Shown in pieces: positions 7,530-16,151 of a DNA stretch of 64,000 nt. Below the pieces are notes generated by a model. It saw only the letters and a list, made by a program, of their open reading frames with translations, did no database searches and was not told the DNA's origin. The stretch covers positions 1-64,000 of the forward strand of contig NZ_FNEY01000026.1 of NCBI RefSeq assembly GCF_900100305.1, written 5' to 3'. Numbering within the stretch: position 1 is the stretch's first letter; every line of letters starts with the position of its first letter. This DNA is from Paracidovorax citrulli. Its GTDB lineage: Bacteria; Pseudomonadota; Gammaproteobacteria; Burkholderiales; Burkholderiaceae_C. The position numbers were made by a program, and so were the translations under genes.

Positions 7530-8515
7530 TCATTCGGGACGGATCTGCCGTTCCCTGACGACGCGGGCATAGGTGGCGCGGCCTTCGGCGATCCGCGCGG
7601 CCATTTCGCCGGGCGTGCTGTAGGCCGGGGTGAAGCCCAGCGGACCGAACGCCCGGGCCACGGTGGCCGAGGCCAGGGCGGCGCGCATGGCCGCGTTGAG
7701 GCGGGCCACGATGTCCGGTGGTGTTCCGGCCGGTGCCAGCAGGCCGAAGAAGCCCTGGATCGTGAGTTCGGGCAGGCCGGCCTCGGCGGCGGTGGGGGTG
7801 TCGGGCAGCGCCGGATCGCGCTGGTGGCCGGTGGTGAAGAGCGGCACGAGCTGTCCGGCGCGCAGGGCGCCCAGCAGGGGCCGGTCGCCTCGTCCATGAG
7901 CTGGGCGTCGCCACGGATCACCGCGTCCTTGGCCATGACGGCGCCCTTGTAGGGAACGTGCGTCAGCTGGACGCCGCTCACGGCCATGAAGATTTCGCCC
8001 AGCAGGTGGTTGCTGGAGCCCATGCCCGCCGAGGCGAAATTCAGCTGCCTGGGGCGGCTGCGGGCCAGCGCGATGAATTCCTGCAAGGACCGGACACCGA
8101 GCGCCGGACCCGTGGCGAAGACGAAGGGCTGGGTGGCGCCCAGGCTGACCGGCACGAGCGTGGCCACATGCTCCTGGTGGGGGTAGAGCGCCGGCGCGGC
8201 CGTGAGGCTGCTGCCGCTGCCCCACAGCAGGGTGTAGCCGTCCGGCCGGGCCTGGGCCGCGGCCTTGGTGCCGATGCGCCCGCCTGCGCCGGATCGGTTC
8301 TCGACGATCACCGGTTGCCCGAGCTGCGCGCCCAGCTCCTGGGCCACGGCCCGGGCCGATACGTCCGTGGACCCTCCGGGCTCGAAGGACACGATGAGGG
8401 TGACGGGGCGCGCCGGGTAGCCCTGCGCCGTGGCGGGCGACGGGCCGCCCAGGGCCGCGGCCGCGGCGAGCAGCAGGCCGGCAGAGCGCGCGGCGGGAAA
8501 CAGTCGGCGGATCAT
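7530..8515 (-). pseudogene. Bug/TctC-family tripartite tricarboxylate receptor, frameshifted
   Basis: This starts at ATG 8515 with a signal peptide (ARSAGLLLAAAAALGG) and the family motifs VTLIVSFEPGGSTD, QPVIVENRSGAGGRIG and ARPDGYTLLWG. The frame is lost after GDAQLMDEATG: the continuation LLGALRAGQLVPLF through GFFGLLAPAGTPPDIVARLN to the stop at 7530 is one frame over. The break coincides with a run of four G at 7877-7880 (four C on the coding strand); five would restore the protein. Restored, it would be a normal periplasmic receptor of ~328 residues for an organic acid. A real mutation and a sequencing error cannot be told apart here. Confidence 0.8.
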
Positions 8516-8538
8516 GGTGGGGTCCCTCGGGTGGTGGA

Positions 8539-9510
8539 TCAGTCCAGCGACAGGTCGGCCTGGCGGGCCACGCGCCGCCATTTCTCCAGTTCCGCCTGCA
8601 GCTTGCGGGTGAATTGCGCGCCGTCGGCGGCGGTCGCGGCCACGCCGCGCGCGTCCAGCCGGGCCTGCATGTCGGGCGCGCGGATCACCTTGTCCAGTGC
8701 CGGTGCCAGTGTCCTGACGACGTCGGCAGGGGTGCCCGCGGGGGCGAACACGCCCATCCACCCCTCGGCGGCCACCGCGCCATAACCCAGCTCCTGGAGC
8801 GTGGGCAGGTCGGGCAGGGACGCCAGCCGCCGGGGCGAAGGCGTGGCCAGCGCGCGGAGCTTGCCGGCCTTCAGCTGGGGCAGCACCACTGCGGCGGTAT
8901 CGAAGGTGAAATCCACATCGCCCGCCAGCAGCGAACCCATGGCCTGCTGGCTGCCCTGGAACGGAACGTGGGTGGCCTGGGCGCCGGCCGCATGGAGGAA
9001 CAGCTCCGCGACCAGGTGGTTGGTGGAGCCCATGCCGAAGGAGGCGTAATTGAGTTTGCCGGGCCGCGCCTTCGCCGCAGCCACGAGATCGGGCAGAGTC
9101 CGGATCGCCGACGCCGCCGGCACGGCGAGCACGAATCCCACGCTGCCCACCTCGGCGATCGGCTCGAAATCCCGCAGCAGGTCGTAGGGCGCGGTCTTGC
9201 GGGTGACGGGGTTGATCAGCAGTTCGGCGCCGGTGCCGAAGAGCAGGGTGTAGCCGTCAGGCCTGGCGCGGGCCACCGACTGCGCTCCGATCACGCCGCC
9301 GGCGCCCGCCCGGTTCTCGACGACCACGGCCTGGCCCAGTTCCACCGCCAGTTTCTCCGCGATGAGCCGCGCCGCTCCGTCGGTGCCCCCGCCCGGCGGG
9401 AAGGCCACCACCATCCGGATCGTGGTGTCTGGGTAGCCGCCGGCCAGGGCGGGAGCCGGGGCCGCGGCGGCCAGGCAGGCGAGAAGCAGCAGGTGGCGGA
9501 GCGTGCGCAT
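8539..9510 (-). CDS. Bug/TctC-family tripartite tricarboxylate transporter substrate-binding protein
   Basis: An intact 323-residue periplasmic receptor of the Bug family. It has a signal peptide (HLLLLACLAAAAPAPALA, cleavage after ~24), then MVVAFPPGGGTDGAARLI, AVVVENRAGAGGVIGAQ and ARPDGYTLLFGTG, the conserved GMGSTNHLVAELF helix, and FAPAGTPADVVRTL near the C-terminus. These proteins capture carboxylates or similar acids; many are orphans without adjacent TctA/TctB membrane genes, as here. It lies in a minus-strand series with a glutathione S-transferase upstream and two damaged paralogues downstream, pointing to past tandem expansion. Ligand unknown. Confidence 0.9.
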   Translation of the reverse strand: MRTLRHLLLLACLAAAAPAPALAGGYPDTTIRMVVAFPPGGGTDGAARLIAEKLAVELGQAVVVENRAGAGGVIGAQSVARARPDGYTLLFGTGAELLINPVTRKTAPYDLLRDFEPIAEVGSVGFVLAVPAASAIRTLPDLVAAAKARPGKLNYASFGMGSTNHLVAELFLHAAGAQATHVPFQGSQQAMGSLLAGDVDFTFDTAAVVLPQLKAGKLRALATPSPRRLASLPDLPTLQELGYGAVAAEGWMGVFAPAGTPADVVRTLAPALDKVIRAPDMQARLDARGVAATAADGAQFTRKLQAELEKWRRVARQADLSLD

Positions 9511-9559
9511 GGTGTCGGTCCTGTCGATCAAGGGAGCCGGATGGACGCGGGGCGGTGGG

Positions 9560-10195
9560 TCAGCGTGCGGCCGCCGCCCGTTCCCGCTCGCCCTGGGCCG
9601 CGGCTGCGGCCTCGGCCGCCAGGACGGCGGGCCGGCCCCCGCAGCGGGCCAGGTAGGCCTCGAGGTGGGGCCAGCCGCCGGTGTCGATGGCATGGGCCCG
9701 CGTCCACATCGCGATCGTGTAGCAATGCGCGTCGGCCAGCGTGAAGGTACTGCCGGTGAGGTAGTCACGGCCGTCGAGCTGGCTGTCCAGCCACCCCAGC
9801 CTGGCCTGCAGGTAGCCGCGCGCGATGGCCTTGTACTCCGGCGGCGTGACGGTCTTGAACAGCGGCATGAAGCCGCCCTTGTGCAGGTCCGCGGCGACGA
9901 AGCTCATCCACTCCAGCACCCGGTAGCGCGCCAGCCCGGCTGCGGGCAGCAGCGTATTGCCGGGGCATTGGTCCGCCAGGTACTGCGTGATGACGCAGCC
10001 CTCGCTCAAGTGCTGGCCGTCGGGCAGCTGCAGCGTGGGCACCGTGCCCTTGGAATTGATGCGCAGGTAGTCGGTGCCATCCTGCAGCCGCTTGGTCTTC
10101 ATGTTCACCCATTCCAGATCGAGCGGCAGGCGGAGCTCGCGCGCGACGATGTCCACTGCGAGCGAACATCCTCGCACTTCGTGATAAAGCTTCAT
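9560..10195 (-). CDS. Glutathione S-transferase
   Basis: A 211-residue cytosolic GST. The N-terminal thioredoxin-like domain begins MKLYHEVRGCSLAVDIVARE, with the cis-Pro/glutathione-binding segment KGTVPTLQLPDGQ and LSEGCVITQYLAD. The helical C-terminal domain has the conserved LDGRDYLTGSTFTLADAHC capping motif. The start at ATG 10195 follows the universal family N-terminus; the frame runs 21 codons further upstream without similarity. It resembles beta-class bacterial GSTs, with Cys10 as the likely catalytic thiol. It precedes the Bug receptor by 49 nt. Role: conjugation or reductive detoxification using glutathione. Confidence 0.9.
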   Translation of the reverse strand: MKLYHEVRGCSLAVDIVARELRLPLDLEWVNMKTKRLQDGTDYLRINSKGTVPTLQLPDGQHLSEGCVITQYLADQCPGNTLLPAAGLARYRVLEWMSFVAADLHKGGFMPLFKTVTPPEYKAIARGYLQARLGWLDSQLDGRDYLTGSTFTLADAHCYTIAMWTRAHAIDTGGWPHLEAYLARCGGRPAVLAAEAAAAAQGERERAAAAR

Positions 10196-10411
10196 GGCGG
10201 ACGGCCTCTTTGATGGGTGGAAAATTGTCGAATTACTGCTATGCGATAAATATGCCAATCAATGGGGCTGAGGAATACTGGTGTAAACACCGAAGAAGCC
10301 GCTGGTCTGCGCGATGGAGGTGCGTGCAGGCGCGCTGAGCGTGCCGCTGGCTGTACGCCAGCGCGGCTGCTCGCATCGTGATGGTGATATTTCTGTATTG
10401 CGGGAAAAGGG

Positions 10412-10777
10412 GTGAAAGCGCCGGCCGACCCCGTGGCGCGGATCAACGCCATGGGGCTGCGCCACCTCACGCAGGCGCTGCTGCCCCGCATGCCCGAGGA
10501 CGGCGGCGTGGTGAACGTGGCCTCGATCCCGGGCGCCGAGCGGCCGCGGCGGCTGGAGCCGCACCGCGCGCTCGCGGCCACGCAGGACTTCGCGGCGGGC
10601 AGGCCTGGCTGGCGAAGCACCCCGGGCCCCCAGGAGACCTGTTACCGGTACTTCAAAGAGGCGCCCTCCAGCGACGAAGTGGCGGCCGCTATCGGCTCCC
10701 TGTGCAGCGACGCGGCGCGCTGGTTGAGCGGAGTGAACCTGCCCGTGGACGGCGGACTGGCATCGACCTGCGTCTGA
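10412..10777 (+). pseudogene. Short-chain dehydrogenase/reductase remnant
   Basis: The frame matches the middle and end of an SDR: RINAMGLRHLTQALLPRMPEDG and VVNVASIPGAE (the strand before the catalytic Ser), then the C-terminal ETCYRYFKEAPSSDEVAAAIG and LSGVNLPVDGGLAS. The N-terminal Rossmann half with TGxxxGxG and the NNAG motif is missing, and the catalytic YxxxK segment is absent between residues ~40 and ~70 (replaced by Arg/Ala/Pro-rich sequence). It is therefore a double-deleted fragment. The 216 bases between it and the GST start carry no recognisable gene. Confidence 0.7.
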
Positions 10778-10806
10778 CGCACGCTCTGCATGGGTGCCAT
10801 GATTTT

Positions 10807-10833
10807 TGTTAATGCAACACGATTGCGTTAACA
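10807..10833 (+). promoter_or_regulatory. 27-bp palindrome upstream of the TonB-receptor operon, probable metalloregulator operator
   Basis: The arms TGTTAATGCAA and TTGCGTTAACA (10 of 11 positions complementary) flank CACGA. The site lies 52 nt before the receptor start, in the only AT-rich stretch nearby. It does not look like a Fur box. The outer TGTTA/TAACA ends recall Zur-type sites, but the spacing differs, so the binding protein is uncertain. Confidence 0.5.
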
Positions 10834-10884
10834 TCGGCAACAGCGGCACCGTCGAGCGTGCCCGCGTGTCGCCGACAATATTCC

Positions 10885-13098
10885 ATGCCTTTCTCTTCCG
10901 TCTCCGGGCCCCGCGCGTGGGCTGTCCTGCTGGGTGCCGTGCCCGTGGCTGCCATGGCGCAGTCGCCCGCTTCCGATTCGTCGCCCACCCAACTGCCGCC
11001 GGTGGAGGTGCGCGAGCGCGCCGAAACGCCGCGCCTCGCGCAGCCTGCCGCCGCGGCCTCGCGCCTGGGGCTGACCGTGCGCGAGACGCCGGCCTCCATC
11101 GACGTGGTGCCGCGCGAGATGCTGGCCGAGCGCGGGTCGCGCACGGTGTCGGAGGCCGCGCAGGCGGCCGTGGGCGTGCTGGCGGGGGATTTTCCTGCGG
11201 AGCCGGCTGCGTTCTCCATGCGCGGCTTCGCCAACAGCCAGATCAACACCCTCTACAACGGCATCAAGATAGGCCCGCCGAACATGACCTCGCGCGTCAT
11301 GGGCACGGCGAATCTCGAACGCGTGGAGTTCCTCAAGGGACCCGCGTCGCTGATGTCGGGCGAGGGCGCGGCCGGCGGCGCGGTGAACTTCGTCACGCGC
11401 GCGCCGCACCGCGGCCCGGTGGAAACCGAGGTGACCGCCGCGGCCGGATCCTTCGGCGAGCGGCGCCTGTCCGTCGGCACCGGCGGCACCACGGCCCGGA
11501 AGGACGTGGACTTCCGCCTCGACGCGAGCGGTTCGGACAATGACGGCTTCGTGCGGGACACGGGCCAGCGCCTGTGGCACCTGTCGGGCGGCCTGGACTG
11601 GTACCTGCGGCCGGGGCTCAAGCTGTTCGTCGCCGCTGAAGTGCAGCGCGACCGCGGCCATCCGTACTGGGGCACGCCGCTGGTCTCCGCGGCGGCGCCG
11701 GGCATCCAGGCGCAGCCGGGCGTGGTGTCCGGCACCTATGTGTCGGGCTTCAACGGCAGCGTGCTCGCACCGGTGGCCATCGACCGCCGCACGCTGCGCA
11801 CGAACTACAACGTGCTGGACAACCGCAACGAAGCGCGCGAGACCTGGCTGCGCACGGGCGTGGACTGGCGCATCGACGCCGCGTGGACGCTGCGCAGCCA
11901 GCTCTACCGCTACACCGCCACGCGCTCGTGGCTGAACAACGAGGTGCTCGCGTTCAACACCGGCACCGGCCTGGTGGACCGCGAGCGTTTCTTCGTGGCG
12001 CAGGACCAGACGACCACAGGCAACAAGACCGAACTGCAGTGGGACGGTCGTCTGGCAGGCCGGGAAAACCGCTTCGTCGCCGCGCTGGAACTGAGCGACA
12101 CGGACCTGGACCGCCCCGGCGCCGCCAACTTCCCCGGCGACAGCGTGTCGCTGATTTCACCCGACCGCGGCTTCTACGGCCCGCTGGTGCAGCAGCGGCA
12201 GACCACGCGGTTGCGCAATGCGGCGGTCGCGCTGGAGGACCGGCTGCGCATCACGCCCGCCGTGGCCCTCATTGGAGGCCTGCGGCACGAATCCATCGAA
12301 CTCGACCGCACCTCCACCGACGCGGCGGGCGCGGCGCGCCGCGGCTTTCCCTACGGCAAGACCTGGCACCCGACCACCGGCCGGCTGGGCCTGACGTGGG
12401 AGCCCGCGGCGGGCACCATGCTCTACGCCCAGGCCGCGACGGGTGCCGACGTGGCCGCCAACAACATCTTCCTGCTCGGCCCCGGCCAGCCGCTGGAGCT
12501 CACCCGGGCGCGCAATGCCGAGGTGGGCGTCAAGCAGGGCTTCTGGCAGGACCGCGGCGAATGGACGCTGGCCCTCTACGATGCCGAGCGCCGCAACGTC
12601 TATGCGGGGCAGGGTGGCCAGTCGCTGGCGCGCGCCGGCGCGCTGCGATCGCGTGGCGCGGAGCTGTCCCTGGCGCTGCGCCCCGCGGCCGCCTGGAGCG
12701 TCTGGACGCAACTGGCCTTCAACCGTGCGCGCTACGATGATTTCGTGCTGGCCAACGGTACATCCTTCTCCGGCCACACCCCGCCCAACACCCCGAAGGT
12801 GATGGCCAGCGTCGGCGCGGCCTACCGCTTCACCGCGGGCCTGCCGATGCAGATCTCCGCTTCGCTGCGGCACGTGGGCGAGCGCTTCCACAGCGACGCC
12901 AACACGGTCCGCCTGTCGGCCTACCGCGTGATCGATGCGGCCTGGAGCGTGGACGTGGCCCCGGGCACCCAGCTCACCCTGCGGGGCCGCAACCTGGCCA
13001 ACAAGGTCTATGCCGCCTGGGCGGATCCGTTCTACCCGGACCAGATCCTGCTCGGCGCGCCGCGCAGTTTCGAGCTGGCCCTGCGCTGGACGCTCTGA
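10885..13098 (+). CDS. TonB-dependent outer-membrane receptor (siderophore/metallophore type)
   Basis: A ~737-residue TonB-dependent receptor. A signal peptide (RAWAVLLGAVPVAAMAQ) precedes a TonB-box-like segment (QLPPVEVRER). The plug domain contains PASIDVVPREMLAERG, FSMRGFANSQINTLYNG and RVEFLKGPASLMSGEGAAGG. A 22-strand barrel then ends in the aromatic-tailed FELALRWTL. No N-terminal STN signalling domain is present. ATG 10885 was chosen for its compact signal peptide; GTG 10858 is an in-frame alternative and neither has a clear ribosome-binding site. It heads an operon with ABC importer genes at spacings of +8, -4 and -4. The order receptor-ATPase-binding protein-permease recalls the zinc-regulated PA2911-PA2914 cluster of Pseudomonas aeruginosa (from memory), so the substrate may be a metal complex rather than ferric siderophore. 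Confidence 0.92.
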   Translation: MPFSSVSGPRAWAVLLGAVPVAAMAQSPASDSSPTQLPPVEVRERAETPRLAQPAAAASRLGLTVRETPASIDVVPREMLAERGSRTVSEAAQAAVGVLAGDFPAEPAAFSMRGFANSQINTLYNGIKIGPPNMTSRVMGTANLERVEFLKGPASLMSGEGAAGGAVNFVTRAPHRGPVETEVTAAAGSFGERRLSVGTGGTTARKDVDFRLDASGSDNDGFVRDTGQRLWHLSGGLDWYLRPGLKLFVAAEVQRDRGHPYWGTPLVSAAAPGIQAQPGVVSGTYVSGFNGSVLAPVAIDRRTLRTNYNVLDNRNEARETWLRTGVDWRIDAAWTLRSQLYRYTATRSWLNNEVLAFNTGTGLVDRERFFVAQDQTTTGNKTELQWDGRLAGRENRFVAALELSDTDLDRPGAANFPGDSVSLISPDRGFYGPLVQQRQTTRLRNAAVALEDRLRITPAVALIGGLRHESIELDRTSTDAAGAARRGFPYGKTWHPTTGRLGLTWEPAAGTMLYAQAATGADVAANNIFLLGPGQPLELTRARNAEVGVKQGFWQDRGEWTLALYDAERRNVYAGQGGQSLARAGALRSRGAELSLALRPAAAWSVWTQLAFNRARYDDFVLANGTSFSGHTPPNTPKVMASVGAAYRFTAGLPMQISASLRHVGERFHSDANTVRLSAYRVIDAAWSVDVAPGTQLTLRGRNLANKVYAAWADPFYPDQILLGAPRSFELALRWTL

Positions 13099-13106
13099 CG
13101 CGGGCT

Positions 13107-13886
13107 GTGGACATGGTCGTGGCATTGCAGGCCGAAGGCCTCGGATGGAAGTCGCCACGCGGCGACTGGCTGCTGCAGGACGTGGGGCTGGAAGCCGGGC
13201 GCGGCGAGTGCGTGGCGCTGGTCGGACCCAACGGCGCGGGCAAGAGCACGCTCATGAAGCTGCTCGCGGGCCGCATGGCGCCCTCTGCAGGGGCGGTGCG
13301 CTGGGGCGGCCGGGACATGGCCTGCTGGCCGGCGGGCGAACGGGCGCGCAGCGTGGCGGTGCTGGGCCAGGACGACGTGGCGCAGGGCAGGCTCCGGGCC
13401 CGGGACTACGTGGCGCTCGGCCGGCTGCCGCACGAGGGCCGCATGGCGGCCGCCGACCATGCCCGCGCCGTGGACGGTGCGATGCGCACCTGCGGCGTGC
13501 AGGCCCTGGCGGAGCGCCCGCTGGGCAGCCTGTCGGGCGGGGAGCGCCAGCGCATGCACCTGGCCCGCGCGCTGGCCCAGGCCCCGGAGCTCCTGCTGCT
13601 CGACGAACCCACCAACCACCTCGACCTGGCGGCGCGCGCGGACGTGCTGTCGCTGGTCCGCGGCCTCGGCATCACCGTGGTGGCCGTGCTGCATGAACTG
13701 GCGCTGGTGCCGGCGTTCGCCGACCGGACCTGGGTGCTGCAGGCCGGCCGCCTCGTCGCCGAGGGGCCGCCCGCCCGGGCGCTGGGCGCGGAATGCGTGG
13801 CGCGGGTGTTCGGCATGGAGCTGGTGCACACGCGGCACCCCCGGCATGGCGGCACGCTGTGGTCATTCGAACGCGAGGCCGCATGA
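13107..13886 (+). CDS. ABC transporter ATP-binding protein, FecE/BtuD-like
   Basis: A 259-residue ABC ATPase. Walker A is LVGPNGAGKSTLMKLL (near residue 40), the signature LSGGERQRMHLARAL (near 145), Walker B LLLLDEPTNHLDL, and the H-loop His lies in AVLHELAL. This is the energising subunit for an iron-chelate/cobalamin-type importer. The GTG start at 13107 lies 8 nt after the receptor stop; ATG 13113 is an alternative. It overlaps the binding-protein gene by 4 nt. The usual D-loop and Q-loop regions are present and nothing is truncated. Confidence 0.92.
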   Translation: MDMVVALQAEGLGWKSPRGDWLLQDVGLEAGRGECVALVGPNGAGKSTLMKLLAGRMAPSAGAVRWGGRDMACWPAGERARSVAVLGQDDVAQGRLRARDYVALGRLPHEGRMAAADHARAVDGAMRTCGVQALAERPLGSLSGGERQRMHLARALAQAPELLLLDEPTNHLDLAARADVLSLVRGLGITVVAVLHELALVPAFADRTWVLQAGRLVAEGPPARALGAECVARVFGMELVHTRHPRHGGTLWSFEREAA

Positions 13887-14869
13887 GCTGGCGGCAAAGG
13901 ATCGCCGGTCTGGCGCTCTCCATGGCGCTGGCGCAGGTGGCCGTGGCGGCGGATGCTCCCCCGCCGGATGCCGGCTCCGCGTTCCCCGTGACGGTGTCCA
14001 ACTGCGGGGAGCCGCTGCGCATCGAAAGGCCTCCGCGCCGGCTGGTCGTGCACGACCTCAACATGACCGAAATGGCGCTCGCCCTGGGCCTGCGTCCGGC
14101 GCTGGTCGGCGTGACGGGCATCACCGGCTGGTACAAGCAGCCCGGCGAGGCGCTGCTGCGCACGCTGGACGGGGTGCCCGAACTGGCGCCCAGGTACCCC
14201 ACGATGGAAACGCTGGTGGCGGCGCGGCCGGACCTGTTTTTCGCGGGCTGGTACTACGGCATGCAGCCCGGCGGCGACGTGACCCCCGCCACGCTCGCGC
14301 TGCGCGGCATCCAGGCGCTGGTGCTCACCGAAAGCTGCGCGCAGAACCGGGCCGACAAGCCGCGCGCGACCATGGACCTGCTCTATGGCGACGTGCTGCG
14401 CCTGGGGCAGGTGTTCGGCCGCACCGCGCAGGCGCAGCGCCTCGTGGACGGCTGGCGCGCGCGCGTGGCCGCGGCCAACCGTCCCGCGCTGGAGCGCCGG
14501 CCCGGTGTCTTCGTCTATGACTCCGGCGAAGACAAGCCCTTCACCGCCGGCCGGGCGGCCATGCCCACCGCGCTCATCGACGCCGCGGGCGGGCGCAACG
14601 TGCTGGACGACCTGCCCATGAGCTGGGGCACCGCCGCCTGGGAGGCCGTGGCGCAGCGCAATCCGCGGTTCGTGATCCTGCTGGACTACCAGAACGGGCA
14701 GGGGCCGGACCATCTGGAACGTGTGCTGCGGGAGCATCCCGCCATGCGCCTCACGGATGCCGTGCGGGAAGGGCGCTTCATCGTGTTGCGCTATGCCGAA
14801 CTCACGCCCGGGCCTGCCAACATCGGGGCGATCGAGAAGATCGCGCGGGCGCTGCGGGGCGCGCGGTGA
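13883..14869 (+). CDS. Periplasmic substrate-binding protein of the same metal-complex ABC importer
   Basis: A 328-residue helical-backbone (class III, BtuF/FepB-like) binding protein. A signal peptide (IAGLALSMALAQVAVAA) is followed by VTVSNCGEPLRIERPPRR and VVHDLNMTEMALALGLRPALVG, the typical first strand and helix, and by YPTMETLVAARPDLFFAGWYYG. It resembles the branch with an N-terminal NCG motif, often found with orphan metallophore or cofactor importers, rather than FecB. Two cysteines (near 37 and 153) could form a disulfide. It overlaps the ATPase gene (ATGA) and the permease gene (GTGA), showing tight coupling. The ligand cannot be told from sequence. Confidence 0.88.
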   Translation: MSWRQRIAGLALSMALAQVAVAADAPPPDAGSAFPVTVSNCGEPLRIERPPRRLVVHDLNMTEMALALGLRPALVGVTGITGWYKQPGEALLRTLDGVPELAPRYPTMETLVAARPDLFFAGWYYGMQPGGDVTPATLALRGIQALVLTESCAQNRADKPRATMDLLYGDVLRLGQVFGRTAQAQRLVDGWRARVAAANRPALERRPGVFVYDSGEDKPFTAGRAAMPTALIDAAGGRNVLDDLPMSWGTAAWEAVAQRNPRFVILLDYQNGQGPDHLERVLREHPAMRLTDAVREGRFIVLRYAELTPGPANIGAIEKIARALRGAR

Positions 14870-15897
14870 ACGCGCCGGGAACCGCGCATCCAGCGCGCTG
14901 GCGGCGCTGGATGCCCGGCCTGCTGGGGCTGGCGCTCGCGGCGCTGGCCCTGCTGTCGCTCAAGTCTGGCGGGGTGGAGGTCGGCTGGCAGGACGTGTTT
15001 TCCGCCCTGGGCGCCAGCGAGGCTGAGGGCACGGGCGCCATGGCGCAGACCATCGTGCGGGATCTGCGCCTGCCGCGCGTGCTGCTGTCCATGGCCGTGG
15101 GCGCGGCGCTCGCCCTCGTGGGCAGCCTGCTGCAGACGACGACGCGCAACGACCTGGCCGACCCGTTCCTCTTCGGGCTGTCGTCCGGGGCATCCGCGGG
15201 CGCCGTCGCCGTCATCACCCTGGCCGGGAGCGCGCTGGGCATGTGGACGCTGCCGCTGGCCACCTTCGCGGGGGCCCTGGTCGCCGCCGGGGCCGTGCTG
15301 CTGATCGCGCAGGGCGGCCAGGGACAGGGGCCCGCGCGGATCGTGCTGGCCGGGGTGTCGGTATCGTTTCTCTTCGGGGCGCTGACCCACGCGCTGATTT
15401 TCGCGGGAGACCAGCGCGCAGCCCATTCCGTCGTGTTCTGGTCTCTGGGTGGGCTGGGCCTCGCCCGCTGGGACAACCTCTGGCTGGCCGGAGCGGGACT
15501 GCTGGCACCGGCGCTGTTCATCGCACGGCGCCACCGGGCGCTCGATGCGCTGCTGGCGGGCGATGACACCGCCCACAGCCTGGGCGTGGAACCGCAGCGG
15601 CTGCGCCGCCAGGCCTTCGTGGTGGCGGCCTTCGCCACCGCCTGCTGCGTGGCGCTCACGGGCCTCATCGGATTCGTCGGACTCATGGTGCCCCATCTGG
15701 CGCGCCGCATGGCCGGGCCGCTGCACCGCGCATCCTCCATGGCGGCCGCGGCCCTCGGCGCCGCGCTGCTGCTGGCCAGCGACCTTGCTGCGCGATCGCT
15801 GCTGGGCGCGCAGGAACTGCCCGTGGGCATCGTGACCTCGGGGCTGGGGGCGTGTTTCGTGATCGTGCTGCTGCGGCGCGGCAGCGGCACCATGTGA
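14866..15897 (+). CDS. ABC transporter permease, FecCD family
   Basis: A 343-residue inner-membrane permease with about 9-10 hydrophobic segments. Landmarks are RLPRVLLSMAVGAALALVGS (family start motif), NDLADPFLFGLSSGASAGAV (conserved coupling and pore region), GDDTAHSLGVEPQRLR (EAA-like loop) and GFVGLMVPHLARRM. It presumably forms a homodimer with two copies of the ATPase. The GTG start lies within the stop region of the binding-protein gene. It is the last gene of the operon; the stand-alone iron-linked RNA element follows on the opposite strand. Confidence 0.92.
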   Translation: MNAPGTAHPARWRRWMPGLLGLALAALALLSLKSGGVEVGWQDVFSALGASEAEGTGAMAQTIVRDLRLPRVLLSMAVGAALALVGSLLQTTTRNDLADPFLFGLSSGASAGAVAVITLAGSALGMWTLPLATFAGALVAAGAVLLIAQGGQGQGPARIVLAGVSVSFLFGALTHALIFAGDQRAAHSVVFWSLGGLGLARWDNLWLAGAGLLAPALFIARRHRALDALLAGDDTAHSLGVEPQRLRRQAFVVAAFATACCVALTGLIGFVGLMVPHLARRMAGPLHRASSMAAAALGAALLLASDLAARSLLGAQELPVGIVTSGLGACFVIVLLRRGSGTM

Positions 15898-15915
15898 GCC
15901 TGGACAGGGCATCGC

Positions 15916-16053
15916 AAAAAAAGCCTGGCTACGCGGGCAAACCGTTGGCTGGCAAAAACGACCCTTGGGACCTGGTGCAGGTCCGGAGTCGCCCCACGAT
16001 GAAACCTGTCTGGGTGGCTGCCACGCCGTAAGTGGCGAGTGGCGGCAGCGATT
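15916..16053 (-). ncRNA. Candidate Fur-regulated small RNA
   Basis: A minus-strand promoter overlapped by a Fur box (see next entry) would start transcription near 16053. The stretch ends in seven T at 15922-15916. Its 3' two-thirds (16007-15916) is a near copy of the 3' UTR of hemP (25379-25287). Conserved parts are GTTTCATCGTGGGGCGACTC, a hairpin (GGACCTG, loop CAC, CAGGTCC), GCCAGCCAACGGTT, and CGCGTAGCCAGGC before the T-run. The hairpin stem survives although its bases differ between copies. A one-base length difference breaks any shared reading frame, so conservation is at RNA level. An imperfect stem-loop before the T-run could terminate. No ORF with a ribosome-binding site lies inside. 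Confidence 0.6.
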
Positions 16054-16059
16054 GACGGC

Positions 16060-16089
16060 AGTGTAGCATTAAATGAGAATGCTTATCAA
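16060..16089 (-). promoter_or_regulatory. Sigma70-type promoter with Fur box, driving the candidate small RNA
   Basis: On the minus strand there is TTGATA (16089-16084), 18 bases, then TACACT (16065-16060). Between and across them, 16074-16088 reads TGAGAATGCTTATCA, which differs from the Fur consensus TGATAATNATTATCA at two of 14 defined positions. The same box could also control the DUF2325 gene, which starts 64 nt away on the plus strand. Confidence 0.65.
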
Positions 16090-16151
16090 TACATTCTTTA
16101 GCCGGATGGTCATTGCATGATCTCCGGCCATGCCTTCTGGAGGAGCGTTGC

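Noticed and set aside
10259-10400. A minus-strand tail (TSGFFGVYTSIPQPH) before the GST gene
   Set aside because: Too short to assign, no start, and no supporting context.
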